NCBI RefSeq assembly: GCF_009601765.2
Contig: NZ_CP045700.1
Coordinates: 496,001 to 560,000 of the forward strand
DNA length: 64,000 nucleotides
Source: Vibrio algicola
GTDB taxonomy: Bacteria > Pseudomonadota > Gammaproteobacteria > Enterobacterales > Vibrionaceae
Direction: 5' to 3'
The position numbers and the translations under genes are program-made. Each line of letters begins with the position of its first letter. Position 1 is the first letter of the stretch. Shown piece by piece: positions 63,646 through 64,000 of the stretch. A model generated the notes under the pieces. That model saw only the letters and a list, made by a program, of their open reading frames with translations, did no database searches and was not told the origin of the DNA.

Positions 63646-63855
63646 TTAAGCAGGAACAACGTTCGCAGCTTGAAGACCTTTTTGGCCTTGTTCTACTTCA
63701 AAAGACACTTTTTGGCCTTCAGCAAGAGTTTTGAAACCGTCAGAAGCGATTGCACGGAAATGTACGAATACATCAGCGCCGCCGTTGTCTTGAGTAATGA
63801 AGCCGAAACCTTTCTCTTCGTTAAACCATTTAACGATACCAGTTGTTTTAGACAT
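63646..63855 (-). CDS. Cold-shock protein (CspA family), copy 2
   Basis: 69 residues, two differences from copy 1. RNP1 KGFGFITQ and RNP2 DVFVHF intact. The surrounding ~300 bp, including the terminator, the leader palindrome (63901-63916) and AAGGGACATA before the ATG, is also duplicated, so this is a segmental duplication about 1.5 kb apart. The leader may continue past the window edge. Confidence 0.94.
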   Translation of the reverse strand: MSKTTGIVKWFNEEKGFGFITQDNGGADVFVHFRAIASDGFKTLAEGQKVSFEVEQGQKGLQAANVVPA

Positions 63856-63900
63856 ATTATGTCCCTTATATTTTATGCATTACATGCAGTTTATGAGAAT

Positions 63901-63916
63901 ACCGTAACATTACGGT
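63901..63916. promoter_or_regulatory. Palindrome in the csp copy 2 leader
   Basis: ACCGTAACATTACGGT, identical to 62406-62421. Confidence 0.45.
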
Positions 63917-64000
63917 GTGCTTTAAAGCATGTTATTAATTTGAAGCTAAGGGAACACAGAGAACAAAAACAGTTACGAAGATGTATCTAATGAATCTACT

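Overview
The window is chromosomal DNA of a gamma-proteobacterium, most likely a Vibrionaceae member. This rests on the gene set: KtrAB, Hcp-Hcr-NorR-NnrS, a CsdA-type helicase with a long leader, the 768-residue U32/RlhA protein, and ERIC-type 129-bp repeats. I cannot name a species. Most of the window is ordinary core or soft-core DNA, interrupted by one phage-satellite-like island, two decayed insertion sequences and several short dispersed repeats.

Layout. 1-8.2 kb holds RNA metabolism genes (RhlE-like helicase, DeaD/CsdA helicase, RNase II) around an acetate kinase. 8.3-9.7 kb holds a DUF3024 protein and an orphan PstS-like protein. 9.9-16.4 kb is a nitric-oxide/nitrosative stress block (hcr, hcp, norR, nnrS) in which both target operons carry a sigma-54 -24/-12 promoter and paired GT-N7-AC NorR-type boxes. 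16.5-24.2 kb holds helD divergent from a FUSC/YccS transporter and an HlyD-ABC-permease exporter. 24.3-27.1 kb holds small metabolic genes.

27.76-38.51 kb is a 10.7-kb integrative element inserted inside an HPP/CBS-domain gene. It is flanked by 22-bp att cores and carries a tyrosine integrase, an SF3-type replication helicase next to an iteron-like array, and an HNH - small terminase (P27) - protease - major capsid protein module. No portal, large terminase or tail gene is visible. It looks like a capsid-encoding phage satellite that would need a helper phage for the portal, packaging motor and tail. It also has a lipoprotein/secreted-protein cargo pair and three unusually long hairpins.

38.5-47.4 kb holds outer-membrane phospholipase A, a small beta-barrel, and a purine catabolism cluster (guaD, xdhC, xdhB, xdhA). 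xdhA is broken by two homopolymer frameshifts. 47.6-48.3 kb is an internally deleted IS5-family element. 48.5-60.4 kb holds a NUDIX hydrolase, a PhnR-like GntR regulator, Pmp3, YccF, KtrB-KtrA, a MscS channel, DUF1090, RlmF, RlhA/U32, a GST and AroG. 60.6-64 kb is a truncated HAD gene beside an internally deleted IS3-family element, an ERIC copy, and two near-identical cold-shock genes in a tandem duplication that encloses a 23-residue basic microprotein gene.

The most interesting item is the satellite, with its capsid-but-no-portal gene content, iteron region, hairpins and unknown genes. All identifications are from reading the sequence; no database search was run.
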